Translations under genes and position numbers: made by a program
Assembly: GCA_965199905.1 (NCBI GenBank)
Contig: OZ241366.1
Span: 3,844,001-3,908,000 of the forward strand
DNA from: Ilyomonas sp965199905
GTDB taxonomy: Bacteria > Bacteroidota > Bacteroidia > Chitinophagales > Chitinophagaceae
Reading direction: 5' to 3'
DNA: 64,000 nucleotides
In this document: positions 25,073 to 34,503 of the stretch, one piece after another
Layout: each line of letters begins with the position of its first letter
Position numbering within the stretch: position 1 is the first letter of the stretch
Notes under the pieces: model-generated
Database searches by the model: none
Seen by the model: the letters and a program-made list of their open reading frames with translations, nothing else
What the model was told of the DNA's origin: nothing

Positions 25073-26092
25073 ATGAAAATGAGGATTCATTGCTGCTGCG
25101 CACTGCTGTGTGCTGCTTTCTTTTTTAATACGGTTACCGCTCAAAGTGCTTACAGCCTGCATAAGCTGGAAGAAGGTGAAACGCTTAGTACGCTTGCAAA
25201 AAACTATCATACTACGGTTGGTGATATCATGCGCCTGAACGGTATGAATGCGCAAAGCAAACTGCAGCCGGGCGAGCAAGTTAAAATACCGGCGGGCGGC
25301 GTTGTGGTGCCTGCGCAAAAGCCTGTGGTAACTTCTACACCTGCCGCTACACAAGCTCCTGTTGCGTCGGGCACACCCAAAACACATGTGGTGGCTGCGG
25401 GCGAGACGCTTTTCCGAATCAGCCAGACTTATCATATACCCGTTGATCAGTTAAAGACGGTGAACAACCTCTCTGATGGTGGACTGAAAGTGGGGCAAAC
25501 GTTGTTATTGACAAATGATGCTTCCTCTGCACAACCGGCTAAACCGAAAACAGAACCGGTAGTAACAACGCCAAAAGAAACTCCTGTACAGGCACAGCCA
25601 AAAGTGGCACAGGCAACACCTGCCAGGCAAACGACGGCAGCTTCTGCACCTGCACAAAAAAAACAGGACAATACACCGGCACAAACCGCAAACCTGTCAA
25701 AGCAGGAAGTAATCGTACAAGATAACAGCAATGCTTTTGATGCTAATTATTCTGCCTCTTCCAATGCGCCGAAGGAAGGTTTTTTTACCAGTTTGTATGG
25801 TAAGGATGCCAACAGTAAAGACCGCGAGCAAATAAAAGACGGATCTGCTATGACATTTAAGTCGGCAAGTGGCTGGGCAGATAAAAAATATTATATCCTG
25901 ATGAATGATGCGCCTACAGGTTCCATTGTAAAAATTAAGAACGGCCGGAATGAGCTTTACGCAAAAGTGTTGTGGAACCTGAGCGAGATGAAAGAGAATG
26001 AGGGCCTGGCGTTCCGGATTAGTACGGCGGCTGCTGCGGCGCTGGGAGTTACGGATCAAAAGTTTGATTTGAAAGTGAGCTATTATGAATAG
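25073..26092 (+). CDS. Secreted protein with two LysM domains
   Basis: The 339-residue protein has a signal peptide (residues 1-23, VTAQS), two LysM repeats (SLHKLEEGETLSTLAKNYHT at about 27-74 and HVVAAGETLFRISQTYHI at about 103-150), a Pro/Thr/Ala-rich linker, and a C-terminal domain (YYILMNDAPTGSIVKIKNGR ... LGVTDQKFDLKVSYYE) resembling the DPBB/RlpA-like fold. LysM domains bind peptidoglycan. It is likely a cell-wall-linked envelope protein, but no catalytic residues can be named. Confidence 0.9.
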   Translation: MKMRIHCCCALLCAAFFFNTVTAQSAYSLHKLEEGETLSTLAKNYHTTVGDIMRLNGMNAQSKLQPGEQVKIPAGGVVVPAQKPVVTSTPAATQAPVASGTPKTHVVAAGETLFRISQTYHIPVDQLKTVNNLSDGGLKVGQTLLLTNDASSAQPAKPKTEPVVTTPKETPVQAQPKVAQATPARQTTAASAPAQKKQDNTPAQTANLSKQEVIVQDNSNAFDANYSASSNAPKEGFFTSLYGKDANSKDREQIKDGSAMTFKSASGWADKKYYILMNDAPTGSIVKIKNGRNELYAKVLWNLSEMKENEGLAFRISTAAAAALGVTDQKFDLKVSYYE

Positions 26093-26147
26093 TTTATTGC
26101 CACAAAGTTGTTAAGACACGAAGGTTTTATTTGATAGAAATTAGTTG

Positions 26148-26189
26148 CAAAGGCGTTGCTCATTTTAAAGGAGTGATGCCTTTGTTTTT
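26148..26189 (+). terminator. Terminator after the LysM gene
   Basis: CAAAGGCGTTGCTC pairs with GAGTGATGCCTTTG (one weak middle pair) and is followed by TTTTT. It is flanked by a second inverted pair, AAGACACGAAGG and TGTCTTCGTGGC, common in Bacteroidota spacers. Confidence 0.7.
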
Positions 26190-26221
26190 ATAAAGATTCT
26201 TTGTGTCTTCGTGGCAAACTA

Positions 26222-27157
26222 TTATAGCCTGAATCCTCTTAAAAAATCTTCTACTTTCATTCGTCTCTTTCCTTCCAGTTGCATATCGGTAATGTGAATG
26301 AAACCATTGCTGCACCTGAATTTCAAAAAGGTTTTACCATCCGTTTTATATGTGCCAATTTCTGTATCGTTATCACTGTATTCTTTAGTGCAGCTATATA
26401 TTTTGAGCATCTTGTTTTGAAGAAGAGAATAGGCAGTTGGAAAAGGAGATAAACCACGTATCAGATTATAGATTTCGTCTGCTGTTTTATTCCAATCGAT
26501 ATGGCAGGTTTCGGTGAATATTTTGGGAGCGTGTGGTATTGGTAATTGAGTATTGGTAATTATTAATTGAGGCACTTCGTGAAGAGAACCATCAGCTATA
26601 CCCTGAACTGTTTTCAGTAATAATTGTGCGCCCGCTTCTTTCATGTCATCGTGAAGTTCGCCTGCTGTTTCATCTTCGGTTATGGGAATGGTTTGTTGTA
26701 ATAAAATGTTGCCGGTATCTATTTCGTGCTGTAGCTTGAAAGTAGTAACGCCGGTTTGCTTTTCGCCGTTAATAATAGCCCAATTGATGGGCGCCGCGCC
26801 GCGATACGCAGGAAGTAATGAGCCATGCACATTTATAGTGCCCATTGGTGGCATATTCCAAACGACTTCGGGTAACATGCGGAAAGCGACTACAATCTGG
26901 AGATCGGCTTGCATGTTTTTTAGTTGTTTTAGGAAGTCAGGATTCTTTAATTTTTCAGGCTGCAGGAGAGGAAGATGGTGTTCAACTGCATAACTCTTTA
27001 CAGCGCTTTCATTCATCTTCATACCTCTGCCGGATGGCTTGTCGGGTGCAGTGATAACACCAACAATAGTGCAGCCGTTTTTAACCAGTATATCGAGAGA
27101 AGCTACGGCAAATTCGGGTGTGCCCATGAAGATGATGCGAAGGTCTTTATAATCCAT
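26222..27157 (-). CDS. fmt: Methionyl-tRNA formyltransferase
   Basis: The 311-residue protein has the formyltransferase fold with RIIFMGTPEFAVASLDIL, VITAPDKPSGRG and the catalytic segment NVHGSLLPAYRGAAPINWAI (Asn, His) plus TGVTTFKLQHEIDTG. The C-terminal OB-like domain ends EDFLRGFRL. It formylates initiator Met-tRNA. It is alone on its strand, without the usual def partner. Confidence 0.96.
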   Translation of the reverse strand: MDYKDLRIIFMGTPEFAVASLDILVKNGCTIVGVITAPDKPSGRGMKMNESAVKSYAVEHHLPLLQPEKLKNPDFLKQLKNMQADLQIVVAFRMLPEVVWNMPPMGTINVHGSLLPAYRGAAPINWAIINGEKQTGVTTFKLQHEIDTGNILLQQTIPITEDETAGELHDDMKEAGAQLLLKTVQGIADGSLHEVPQLIITNTQLPIPHAPKIFTETCHIDWNKTADEIYNLIRGLSPFPTAYSLLQNKMLKIYSCTKEYSDNDTEIGTYKTDGKTFLKFRCSNGFIHITDMQLEGKRRMKVEDFLRGFRL

Positions 27158-27392
27158 GCGGCAAAGCTGGGGGAGAATTATGAATTATGAGTTATGAATT
27201 GTGAGTTTGGGAATAGTGAGAGTTAAAGTTGAAAAGATGGGAAGAAGAGGTTGTGAGTGATAATGACAGGTGAAAGAATTGTATTTGGCTTAATAGAATT
27301 CCGGAGTTGACCGGTGCCATCGCCACTGGCGCTTCATGTGTAGACGGACGCCTGGACAACAAAAATGTATTTTGTATTCTCTTTATTGTGTT

Positions 27393-28649
27393 TTAGAAGT
27401 CTTTGTAGAGCAGATATTTCTTACGGATTTGTTTGAATGCATCTAATTGTGGTTGCCAGCTTTTGCGGATGTCAGCTTCGCTTTTGCCATCTGTAATTTG
27501 TTGCATCAGCGTGCCATTGCCAGCGAGTTTGTTGAAGAAATAATCCGTTGGCTTGCCACTTTTGGGTTTAATGAAGAAGCTGTCTTTTTGAGGAAATAGC
27601 TGATAAGCCTGCAGTAACCATTTTAAGTCGATTTGTGCGGGCGTTTTCTCTTCTGTAATGTTCCAGCCATAACAGGTTTTGTCTTTCCATTTCGGGTCTT
27701 TAGCACCTTCATTGCTATGCGGTGTAAAAGCGTATAAACTTTGAGATAAAAGAGGATGACCAAATGTGGTGAAAGGATGCTTTGTACCGCGACCTTCGCT
27801 TAGCGTGGTTCCTTCAAAAAAGCAGGTGGAAGGATACCAGGAAATGGCGGTGGAATCGGGAAGATTAGGAGACGGTTTTTGGGGTAACACATAATGGCTT
27901 TTGTGTGTGTAACCAGCACATTTGATAACAAGAAAATGAAAGGGTGTAGCGGCTGAATTTTGTGCAGAAGACTGATAATAAGTGTACTTACAATTGGCTG
28001 CATTTGTGTACAGCCAATGCTCGCCGCCAAGCATCGTGGCATACTCGCCGATGGTCATCCCATACACAACAGGAACGGGCTGCATGCCGATAAAGCCTTT
28101 GTAGTTTGTATCCAGTACAGGACCATCTACATAAAAACCATTTGGGTTGGGGCGGTCGAGTATCAGCAAAGGTTTGCTGTTTTCCAGCGCGGCTTCCATG
28201 AAGTATTGGAGGGAAGCAATGTATGTGTAAAAACGCACGCCTACATCCTGGATGTCGAAGAGAAGAATATCTACATCTTTTACATCACCGGCTGTGGGCT
28301 TTAGCTTTTTTCCGTATAAAGAAATGATGGGAATTCCGGTTTGTTTGTCAGTGTCGTTACCCAAGTGCGCGCCGGCGTCGGCATTGCCACGGAAGCCATG
28401 CTCGGGAGCGAAGATTTTTATGATGTTGACGCCGAGTTTTTGGAGAGTATCAACAAGATGTGTGTTGCCGATAAGAGACGTGTTATTGGCAAAGATGCCA
28501 ACCTTCTTTCCTTTTAATAAAGGAAGATAAACGGAGGTACGGTAAGCGCCGGGGATAATAGCTGTATCAGGCGCGGAAACTTTTGCCTGCTGTGCTTTAC
28601 AGGAAAGAAGCGTGAGAGTGAATATCAGAAAGCTTGCAATGAGTTTCAT
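27393..28649 (-). CDS. namZ: DUF1343 lipoprotein, NamZ-like exo-beta-N-acetylmuramidase
   Basis: The 418-residue protein has a lipoprotein signal (LTLLSC, Cys17) and the DUF1343 signature: VGIFANNTSLIG, IFAPEHGFRGNADAGA, LLFDIQDVGVRFYTYIASLQ and LLILDRPNPNG, with a C-terminal KWLLQAYQLFP region. The founding member, NamZ of Tannerella forsythia, removes N-acetylmuramic acid from peptidoglycan fragments. It is probably periplasmic and membrane-anchored. No muropeptide-recycling partner is adjacent. Confidence 0.88.
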   Translation of the reverse strand: MKLIASFLIFTLTLLSCKAQQAKVSAPDTAIIPGAYRTSVYLPLLKGKKVGIFANNTSLIGNTHLVDTLQKLGVNIIKIFAPEHGFRGNADAGAHLGNDTDKQTGIPIISLYGKKLKPTAGDVKDVDILLFDIQDVGVRFYTYIASLQYFMEAALENSKPLLILDRPNPNGFYVDGPVLDTNYKGFIGMQPVPVVYGMTIGEYATMLGGEHWLYTNAANCKYTYYQSSAQNSAATPFHFLVIKCAGYTHKSHYVLPQKPSPNLPDSTAISWYPSTCFFEGTTLSEGRGTKHPFTTFGHPLLSQSLYAFTPHSNEGAKDPKWKDKTCYGWNITEEKTPAQIDLKWLLQAYQLFPQKDSFFIKPKSGKPTDYFFNKLAGNGTLMQQITDGKSEADIRKSWQPQLDAFKQIRKKYLLYKDF

Positions 28650-28718
28650 TGGAATGATTGGTTGAAAAAATCAATTTTTGCAATGTAAGGCTTCTATAGA
28701 ATTATCAATTCCTGATTC

Positions 28719-28800
28719 GATCATCAGATTCCGCACAAAGCCACACTATGTACGATGTTAGATGTATAATATACAATGTGGCAATTACGGAAAAACGGCA
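28719..28800. repeat. Partial copy of the MITE-like element
   Basis: The sequences GATCATCAGATTCCGCACAAAG (near 28719) and TGTGGCAATTACGGAAAAAC (near 28777) match the inner and outer right-hand parts of copies 1 and 2. They are separated by a different spacer that contains a GTACGATGTTAGATGT motif also found at 29363-29390. Confidence 0.6.
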
Positions 28801-28902
28801 TACCTGAGTTTCATTATTACCTGTTCAAAGATGGCCGGATTTGTGCGTGAATGTAAATTAGGATTACCTTCCGCAACTTTTTAAACTATAAAACGATATT
28901 GT

Positions 28903-29358
28903 ATGCAGGTGAAAAACGGAGACACCATTAAAATTCATTATAAAGGAAGATTGGCTGACGGCACCGTATTCGACAGCAGCGAAGGACGCGAACCGCTTGA
29001 ATTTACCGTTGGTGGCGGCATGGTGATACCGGGCTTTGACGCAGGTGTAAAAGATATGAACGTAGGCGACAAAAAAACGATTCACATACCGGCGGCTGAA
29101 GCATACGGTGAAAAAGAAGAACACCTGATTGTGGAGTTTCCGAAAGACCAGTTTCCGGCAGACATGATACCTGAAGTGGGTATGCAGCTTAGCATGAGCA
29201 GCAATACCGGACAGGTGATCCCGGTGGTGATTACAGATGTGAAAGAAGAAACGGTGATGCTGGATGCGAACCATCAATTAGCAGGTAAGGATTTGATCTT
29301 TGACCTGGAGCTGATGGAAGTTAATGGACAGGGGAAGAGCCGGATTATAATGCCGTAA
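28903..29358 (+). CDS. FKBP-type peptidyl-prolyl isomerase, SlyD-like
   Basis: The 151-residue protein begins with KNGDTIKIHYKGRLADGTVF and contains the FKBP motifs PLEFTVGGG, MVIPGFDAGVKDMNVG and IPAAEAYGEKEE, with the SlyD-type insert-in-flap region (KDQFPADMIPEVGMQLSMSS) between them. It lacks the metal-binding His/Cys-rich tail of E. coli SlyD. It catalyses prolyl isomerisation and may act as a chaperone in the cytoplasm. It is a single gene ended by a hairpin terminator at 29553. Confidence 0.95.
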   Translation: MQVKNGDTIKIHYKGRLADGTVFDSSEGREPLEFTVGGGMVIPGFDAGVKDMNVGDKKTIHIPAAEAYGEKEEHLIVEFPKDQFPADMIPEVGMQLSMSSNTGQVIPVVITDVKEETVMLDANHQLAGKDLIFDLELMEVNGQGKSRIIMP

Positions 29359-29552
29359 GTTTGTACAATGTTAGATGTGTAATGTACAATGTAGGAAGAA
29401 GTTGGTGGTTGACAGGATTGGAATATGTTAGATTGATAGTTGATGTGAAGAAGAGAATAAATGATATTAAAAATAGAAAAGGCTGACTCAAAAGTAAAAT
29501 GAAGGCTTTAAGAATCGCTTAAACGAGAACTTTTCCATCAGGTATACGAATA

Positions 29553-29592
29553 AAAAAGAGGCTGTCTCAACTTTTGAGACAGCCTCTTTTTT
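29553..29592. terminator. Strong bidirectional terminator hairpin, part of a dispersed repeat
   Basis: AAAAAAGAGGCTGTCTCAA pairs perfectly with its complement around a CTTT loop. It lies between the FKBP gene and the end of the CotH gene and can terminate both. Sequence from about 29538 matches a second copy at 61568-61620, so it is also a repeat. Confidence 0.8.
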
Positions 29593-29621
29593 ATTAATGA
29601 ACAGATACCATAAACAGGTTT

Positions 29622-31622
29622 CTATCTTATCAGCAGATGCGAGGCTTTGTCCTTTCCCGCCTGCACCGTTACGGTATAGTTGCCTTTTTGCAAACGGGCT
29701 ATGGGTATCACAATGTTCGTAGTGCCTTTTGGCAATTTTCCTTTCGATAGTTCCTGCATTAGCAAGCCGCGTGTGTCATAAACAAACACGGTAACCGGGG
29801 CATCCGATAAAAGTTTCACCTGCGCCGTTACGGCGCCTCCTGTAGCCGGGTTAGGCGAAAGCGTAAAGGAAACGGCAACGGTATCAGCCGCTGCAACCGC
29901 CACCGGGGCTGTTGTAAGCTGCCATCGCTGGTTAGCCTGGTCGTAAATATTATTATTCCATTGTATTATCGGGTTATTGTCGTCCGTCAGAGCACCATAA
30001 TCATCAGCTGCCAGGGCAGACAACCGGTTGACAATACCATACTTTTTATTTCCGGTATTAATGATTCGCCATTGCTGCGCCGGGCTGTTCGCAACGGGCG
30101 GTGCCTGCTGCAGTGCCACGTCGGGATTAAGCGCTTTGTTATTCGTAACCACCATACCACTGTTGAGGTTAGTGATGGTGTAGTAACCATTGTTCAGGTT
30201 GGTAATGCCCCAGCGTTGCGATGGATTGCTGGTAATGGTGTATTGCACCACACCGGCGCCGGCAGCAGTGGAGCAATCGAGTATCTGCATTGCTTTACCC
30301 GTTAGCTCGCTTACAATACGCACCGGCTTGCCCTGCGGCAGACCCACATATTCACCATTTAGCCATGTGGTGTGTACCACTACAAAGTTGCGCAGGTAGG
30401 CTACTTCTTTCTCGTAGGTGCCGAGGGCAACCGGGTTCATCCACACTTTTACCTTCAGTATCGGCCATCGCTCAAAGTTTAGCTTCTGCGACTGGCTGAG
30501 CACGTTGGAAAGGCTGTCTATCACATAAAGCATGCGCTGCTGCAGGCCGGCTTTCTTTACTTCGAAAAAGCGGTTCCGCAAGCCGCGGTAGAAGTATTCG
30601 TCGTCGGTAATGCGGCTATACCATACTCTTTTGCCGTAAGCATCGTAGGGGCCAAACGCCCAGTCGTACATGTATTTATATTTGGTTTCGCCGAGGCGGT
30701 AGTCATTGTCAAAGGCAATATCGTAGTCCCACATAGGGCCGGTATAAAGCAGCGAATCATCGCGGTGCTTGTACATGTAGTTGCTGTGAAAGCAGTCGCC
30801 GTTGCCGCAGATCTCGTTAAGCAGGTAACCGTCCACACCCGATTTAATGTCGAACATGCTGCGGTAGCCAGTCTTCGGGTTTTTATAGCCGGACGAATAG
30901 AGCACATCCTCGAAATGCTGGATATAGTTGGTGATATAGCTCTTCTGCGCATCGTTAATATCATCGGGGTCATCGGGATACTTGATGCTGTAGTGCATAC
31001 CCACTCTGGTATCGTAGTGAGGGTTGTCACCCAGTGGCTGGTTGCCGGTCGAGAGCAGGTAGCCGCCGCTGATGGCGGGCAGCTCGGTATCGTCATCGTC
31101 TAAGTCTTCCACGTCCACACGGTTGGGTCCCTGCTCTACCTGGTCGGTAATGGTGTAGGTGCCAATGTAATCGCCGTTCAGCACCACGTCTGCCATGCGG
31201 TACGAAGGTGTAAAAGCGAACCCGAAAAATTTACTGGTCTCAAAGGCAAGCGCATTGCGCATAAGAGTTTTGTCGGCCCAGTTGGCGAGCAGCACCCAGG
31301 CTTTCGCTTTGGCAGGCATGCCCAGCAGGTTGTATTTGCTGTTGAGCTTTATCTTGTAAGGCTTTTTGGGAAATGTCCAGGTGCTGTTACCGCGTCCCCT
31401 GATCTGTATGTCGCCGTTGTAGTAGCCGCTGTCGGGCGATCCGCCGGCTACATGAAGCGCCCCAGTAATGTAGTCGTCTTCCGACACGATGGGTGCGCCA
31501 TTTTCGGTGGTGATGTAAAAGGTGGGGAGATTGGTAATGGCGGTGTCCTGCGCAGTAACTGTGGTGCGGAAACCAAGAGATACAATAAAAAGGAGGCACA
31601 ATGTGTAAAGATGTGTCTTCAT
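29622..31622 (-). CDS. CotH-kinase-domain secreted protein with ricin-like and type IX sorting domains
   Basis: The 666-residue protein has a signal peptide (residues 1-24), a CotH kinase domain (about 34-420; IQIRGRGNSTWTFPKKPYKI, NWADKTLMRNALAF, GTYTITDQVEQGPNRVD, PMWDYDIAFDND), a ricin-B-like repeat region (about 435-570, three QxW-type units such as SQRWGITNLN and AQQWRIINTG) and a type IX sorting domain (LSPNPATGGAVTAQV ... KGNYTVTVQ). It would be exported to the surface; CotH domains phosphorylate proteins in spore coats, the lectin part may bind glycans. It is the last gene before the defence-type patch. Confidence 0.93.
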   Translation of the reverse strand: MKTHLYTLCLLFIVSLGFRTTVTAQDTAITNLPTFYITTENGAPIVSEDDYITGALHVAGGSPDSGYYNGDIQIRGRGNSTWTFPKKPYKIKLNSKYNLLGMPAKAKAWVLLANWADKTLMRNALAFETSKFFGFAFTPSYRMADVVLNGDYIGTYTITDQVEQGPNRVDVEDLDDDDTELPAISGGYLLSTGNQPLGDNPHYDTRVGMHYSIKYPDDPDDINDAQKSYITNYIQHFEDVLYSSGYKNPKTGYRSMFDIKSGVDGYLLNEICGNGDCFHSNYMYKHRDDSLLYTGPMWDYDIAFDNDYRLGETKYKYMYDWAFGPYDAYGKRVWYSRITDDEYFYRGLRNRFFEVKKAGLQQRMLYVIDSLSNVLSQSQKLNFERWPILKVKVWMNPVALGTYEKEVAYLRNFVVVHTTWLNGEYVGLPQGKPVRIVSELTGKAMQILDCSTAAGAGVVQYTITSNPSQRWGITNLNNGYYTITNLNSGMVVTNNKALNPDVALQQAPPVANSPAQQWRIINTGNKKYGIVNRLSALAADDYGALTDDNNPIIQWNNNIYDQANQRWQLTTAPVAVAAADTVAVSFTLSPNPATGGAVTAQVKLLSDAPVTVFVYDTRGLLMQELSKGKLPKGTTNIVIPIARLQKGNYTVTVQAGKDKASHLLIR

Positions 31623-31826
31623 AAATAAACAGGTTGGTGTGATGAAATGATGGAGTATGTGAGGGCAAAGTAACTGTTTTTATCGAATTTGGTGAGAATG
31701 GATGATGGCATCAATGAATTAAAAAGCTTTCCCGGTGGGATAAAAGGAAATGTTTGAAAAGCAAGCTGCCGTTGGGACGGTGTGAGTGAATGAATTGTTC
31801 TGCATGTTCTTTGCCTTTGCTGATGT

Positions 31827-32058
31827 ATGGCAGATGTACACAGTAAGGAAGTAAGAAGCTACAATATGAGCCGGATAAAAGGCAAGAATACCAAGCCTGA
31901 ACTGTTGGTTCGTAAGTTTCTTCACGCGCATGGCTTCCGGTACCGGTTGCATGTAAAAGACCTGCCGGAAAGCCTGATATTGTACTGCCGAAATACAAGA
32001 CGGTGATTTTTGTGCATGGGTGCTTTTGGCATGGGCATGAGGGGTGACAATTACTTTT
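31827..32058 (+). pseudogene. Truncated, frameshifted Vsr-type mismatch endonuclease
   Basis: ATG at 31827 starts MADVHSKEVRSYNMSRIKGK and continues NTKPELLVRKFLHAHGFRYR, then LHVKDLP. One G is missing from a GGG after LP; reading on in the other frame gives KPDIVLPKYKTVIFVHGCFW and HGHEG, the core of the Vsr active site (Asp and the HxC metal site). After HEG a stop at 32044 and further shifts follow, and the C-terminal half is absent. It lies 50 bp before the nuclease-helicase gene on the same strand, where intact Vsr genes travel with cytosine methyltransferases, none of which remains here. Confidence 0.85.
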
Positions 32059-32109
32059 CGTCTTAATATTGCCAATACAGTCATTGTTCAAAAATGATTG
32101 AACTACTAA

Positions 32110-34086
32110 ATGCTTAGCCATTATTATAAAGACACAATTGAAAATTTTCTACAAAAAAGTATAGAAGAAATTATAGGTAGTATCACTCTCTCCAATCAGT
32201 TTGATTCAACGCTATTACAAAACCGCTCTTGGGAGTTACAAATTCCCATTTTAAAAGAAGCCTTACAAGGTTTAGAAGGGACTATCTATTTTGAATTTTC
32301 TATCCCCAGAATGGGCAAGAGAGTAGACACACTTTTATTGATTGATAACGTAATTTTTGTAATCGAATTTAAAGTAGGAGAAAGCAAATTTCTTCATTCA
32401 AACATAGAGCAAGTTTGGGATTATGCGCTTGATTTAAAAAACTTCCATGAGCCAAGTCATCATGCCGTAATAGCTCCAATACTTGTAGCTACAGAAGCTA
32501 AAAAGTCTTTCATAGACATCGTTACAACGTCGCATAACGACAATCTCATTTTACCTATTAAAGTAGGGAAAGATGATTTGTCAATTGCCATACGCAACAC
32601 TTTGAACTTTTTCAATGGTGATTATATAATAGATAACTTGACTTATGAAAAAGGCAGATATTATCCAACGCCAACTATCATTGAAGCGGCTGTTTATTTA
32701 TACAATAATCATTCGGTAGAAGAAATAACAAGGCATGATGCCGATGCCACTAATTTAACGCACACGACATCTGAAATATCTGCGCTCATTGACTTAGCAA
32801 AAAACGAAAGCAAAAAGATTATCTGCTTTGTAACTGGTGTTCCCGGCGCAGGCAAAACATTGGTTGGTTTAAAAGTAGCCACATCGCATCTTGATAAAGA
32901 AAAAGGAAACGCAAGTGTTTATCTGTCTGGTAATGCGCCGTTAGTTGCCATTCTTCAAGAAGCATTAACGAGAGACAAAGTAAAAAGAGAGCTTGAAGAC
33001 GGCAGAAAAATAAGCAAGGGAGAAGCGCGTCAGGCTGTAAAAACATTTATTCAAATTATTCACCATTATCGAGATGCTTACTTAACCAATACGGATGCGC
33101 CTTATGACCATGTTGCCATATTCGACGAAGCGCAAAGAGCATGGAATAAAGAGCAAACGATAAAGTTCATGCAGCAAAAGAAGAAGCAAGCCAATTTCCA
33201 TTATTCAGAACCCGAGTTTCTTATCTCTTGTTTGGATAGACATCAAGATTGGGCAGTTATTGTTTGCTTAGTGGGTGGAGGGCAAGAAATTAATACGGGG
33301 GAAGCTGGTATTTCGGAATGGATAGATGCCATAACATATAGCTTTACTAATTGGGAAGTGTACATTTCTCCGAATCTTACAGACTCAGAATATGCAGCCA
33401 CAAAAGCCATTCATACCCTTCAAAAAAGCGCAACTGTAAACTATAGCAATAACTTGCATTTATCGGTTTCTCTGCGATCTTTCCGCGCTGAAAACTTGTC
33501 GCTCTTTATAAAATGTCTTTTGGATATTGATATTAAAAAAGCCAAAGAAACCTTGCAACTCTTTTTAGATAAATACCCCATTGTATTAACAAGAGATTTA
33601 GCCAAAGCGAAAACATGGCTAAAGGAAAAAGCAAGAGGCAGCGAGCGATACGGGTTAGTTGTTTCCTCACAAGCACAAAGACTAAAACCATTGGCGATTG
33701 ATGTGAAATCTCCAATGGACCCAGTGTATTGGTTTTTAAATGAAAAAGATGATGTGCGCTCCTCCTATTACTTAGAAGATGCGGCTACCGAATACAAAGT
33801 GCAAGGCTTAGAACTTGACTGGACTTGTGTAACTTGGGATGGCGATTTGCGATACGCTGACGGCAACTGGAAAACATTTGCTTTCAAAGGAAATAAATGG
33901 CAGAACATTCATAGCGTCGAACGAAAAAGATACTTGGTAAATGCGTATCGAGTTTTACTTACCAGAGCGCGGCAAGGGATGATTATTGTTGTGCCAACAG
34001 GAGACATAGAAGACCCGACCAGAAATCCAGACTATTACAATTCGACATTCGATTATTTGGTTCAATTGGGCATTCCTGTCTTATAA
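32110..34086 (+). CDS. Nuclease-helicase: PD-(D/E)XK-like domain plus DUF2075/Schlafen-group-3 helicase
   Basis: The 658-residue protein has an N-terminal region with VDTLLLIDN (D73) and VIEFK (E86, K88), a PD-(D/E)XK-nuclease-like pattern. Then follow Walker A (GVPGAGKT, 243-250), Walker B with DEAQRAW (335-344), the family mark GGGQEINTGEAG (389-400), LSVSLRSFRAENLS, and at the end EYKVQGLELDWTCV and AYRVLLTRARQGMIIV, all found in PF09848 proteins. Members are common in defence islands. It lies beside a decayed vsr gene and overlaps a convergent XRE gene by 25 bp. The DNA is more AT-rich than the flanks, consistent with recent gain. The function is inferred to be phage or plasmid defence. 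Confidence 0.85.
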   Translation: MLSHYYKDTIENFLQKSIEEIIGSITLSNQFDSTLLQNRSWELQIPILKEALQGLEGTIYFEFSIPRMGKRVDTLLLIDNVIFVIEFKVGESKFLHSNIEQVWDYALDLKNFHEPSHHAVIAPILVATEAKKSFIDIVTTSHNDNLILPIKVGKDDLSIAIRNTLNFFNGDYIIDNLTYEKGRYYPTPTIIEAAVYLYNNHSVEEITRHDADATNLTHTTSEISALIDLAKNESKKIICFVTGVPGAGKTLVGLKVATSHLDKEKGNASVYLSGNAPLVAILQEALTRDKVKRELEDGRKISKGEARQAVKTFIQIIHHYRDAYLTNTDAPYDHVAIFDEAQRAWNKEQTIKFMQQKKKQANFHYSEPEFLISCLDRHQDWAVIVCLVGGGQEINTGEAGISEWIDAITYSFTNWEVYISPNLTDSEYAATKAIHTLQKSATVNYSNNLHLSVSLRSFRAENLSLFIKCLLDIDIKKAKETLQLFLDKYPIVLTRDLAKAKTWLKEKARGSERYGLVVSSQAQRLKPLAIDVKSPMDPVYWFLNEKDDVRSSYYLEDAATEYKVQGLELDWTCVTWDGDLRYADGNWKTFAFKGNKWQNIHSVERKRYLVNAYRVLLTRARQGMIIVVPTGDIEDPTRNPDYYNSTFDYLVQLGIPVL

Positions 34087-34503
34087 TTTTCTCCTCTGCT
34101 TTTCTTTTTAAACGTTGTAAGTACCTGCAATAAACGCTCATATAGTTCTTTGTTTTCCTCTTGCAATTTTTTACTTTCAGTTACACTTTCTTTCCATTCG
34201 TCAAACGGATTGAAATTATACTGATTAGCAATGCACCCAATTGAGGTGTCATTACTGGTAAATGTGTTCGAAAAAATGTTTACAGCCGCCTCATCTGTCA
34301 AATTCTCAATCGCTTCCTTCGGCACCTTCAACACCTTCGCTACCTGTTCCAGCAACACATCATCCCCCACTTCCTTTTGCTCCAGCAAAGACACTTTCTT
34401 CTGGTTCCAGTCCTCGCCTAATTCATAAGCCAAACCCTCCTGTTTCAGTCCCAGCATTTCGCGAAACCTTTGATGTTCCTTTCCTGTGTTTTATCTCTGC
34501 CAA
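34062..34503 (-). pseudogene. XRE-family HTH regulator with 5' frameshift
   Basis: The main frame (ATG at 34457) starts inside the helix-turn-helix: MLGLKQEGLAYELGEDWNQK, KVSLLEQKE, followed by LLEQVAKVLKVPKEAI and a coiled, charged C-terminus. Read upstream across one extra G near 34480, the N-terminus becomes AEIKHRKEHQRFREM from a TTG at 34503, completing the first helix. No ATG-led version exists. The 3' end overlaps the convergent nuclease-helicase gene by 25 bp. It may be the regulator of that system; whether the shorter protein is functional is unclear. Confidence 0.65.

Noticed and set aside
29474..29592. Intact insertion sequence after the FKBP gene
   Set aside because: Terminal-like hairpin sequence is present, but no transposase reading frame lies nearby.
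30557..31096. Long minus-strand ORF of 179 codons inside the CotH gene
   Set aside because: It is an out-of-frame shadow rich in Thr, Ser and Ala, with no domain; the CotH frame is clearly coding.
31711..32121. Minus-strand ORFs opposite the Vsr remnant
   Set aside because: The plus strand shows clear Vsr motifs in two joined frames, so the antisense frames are chance.
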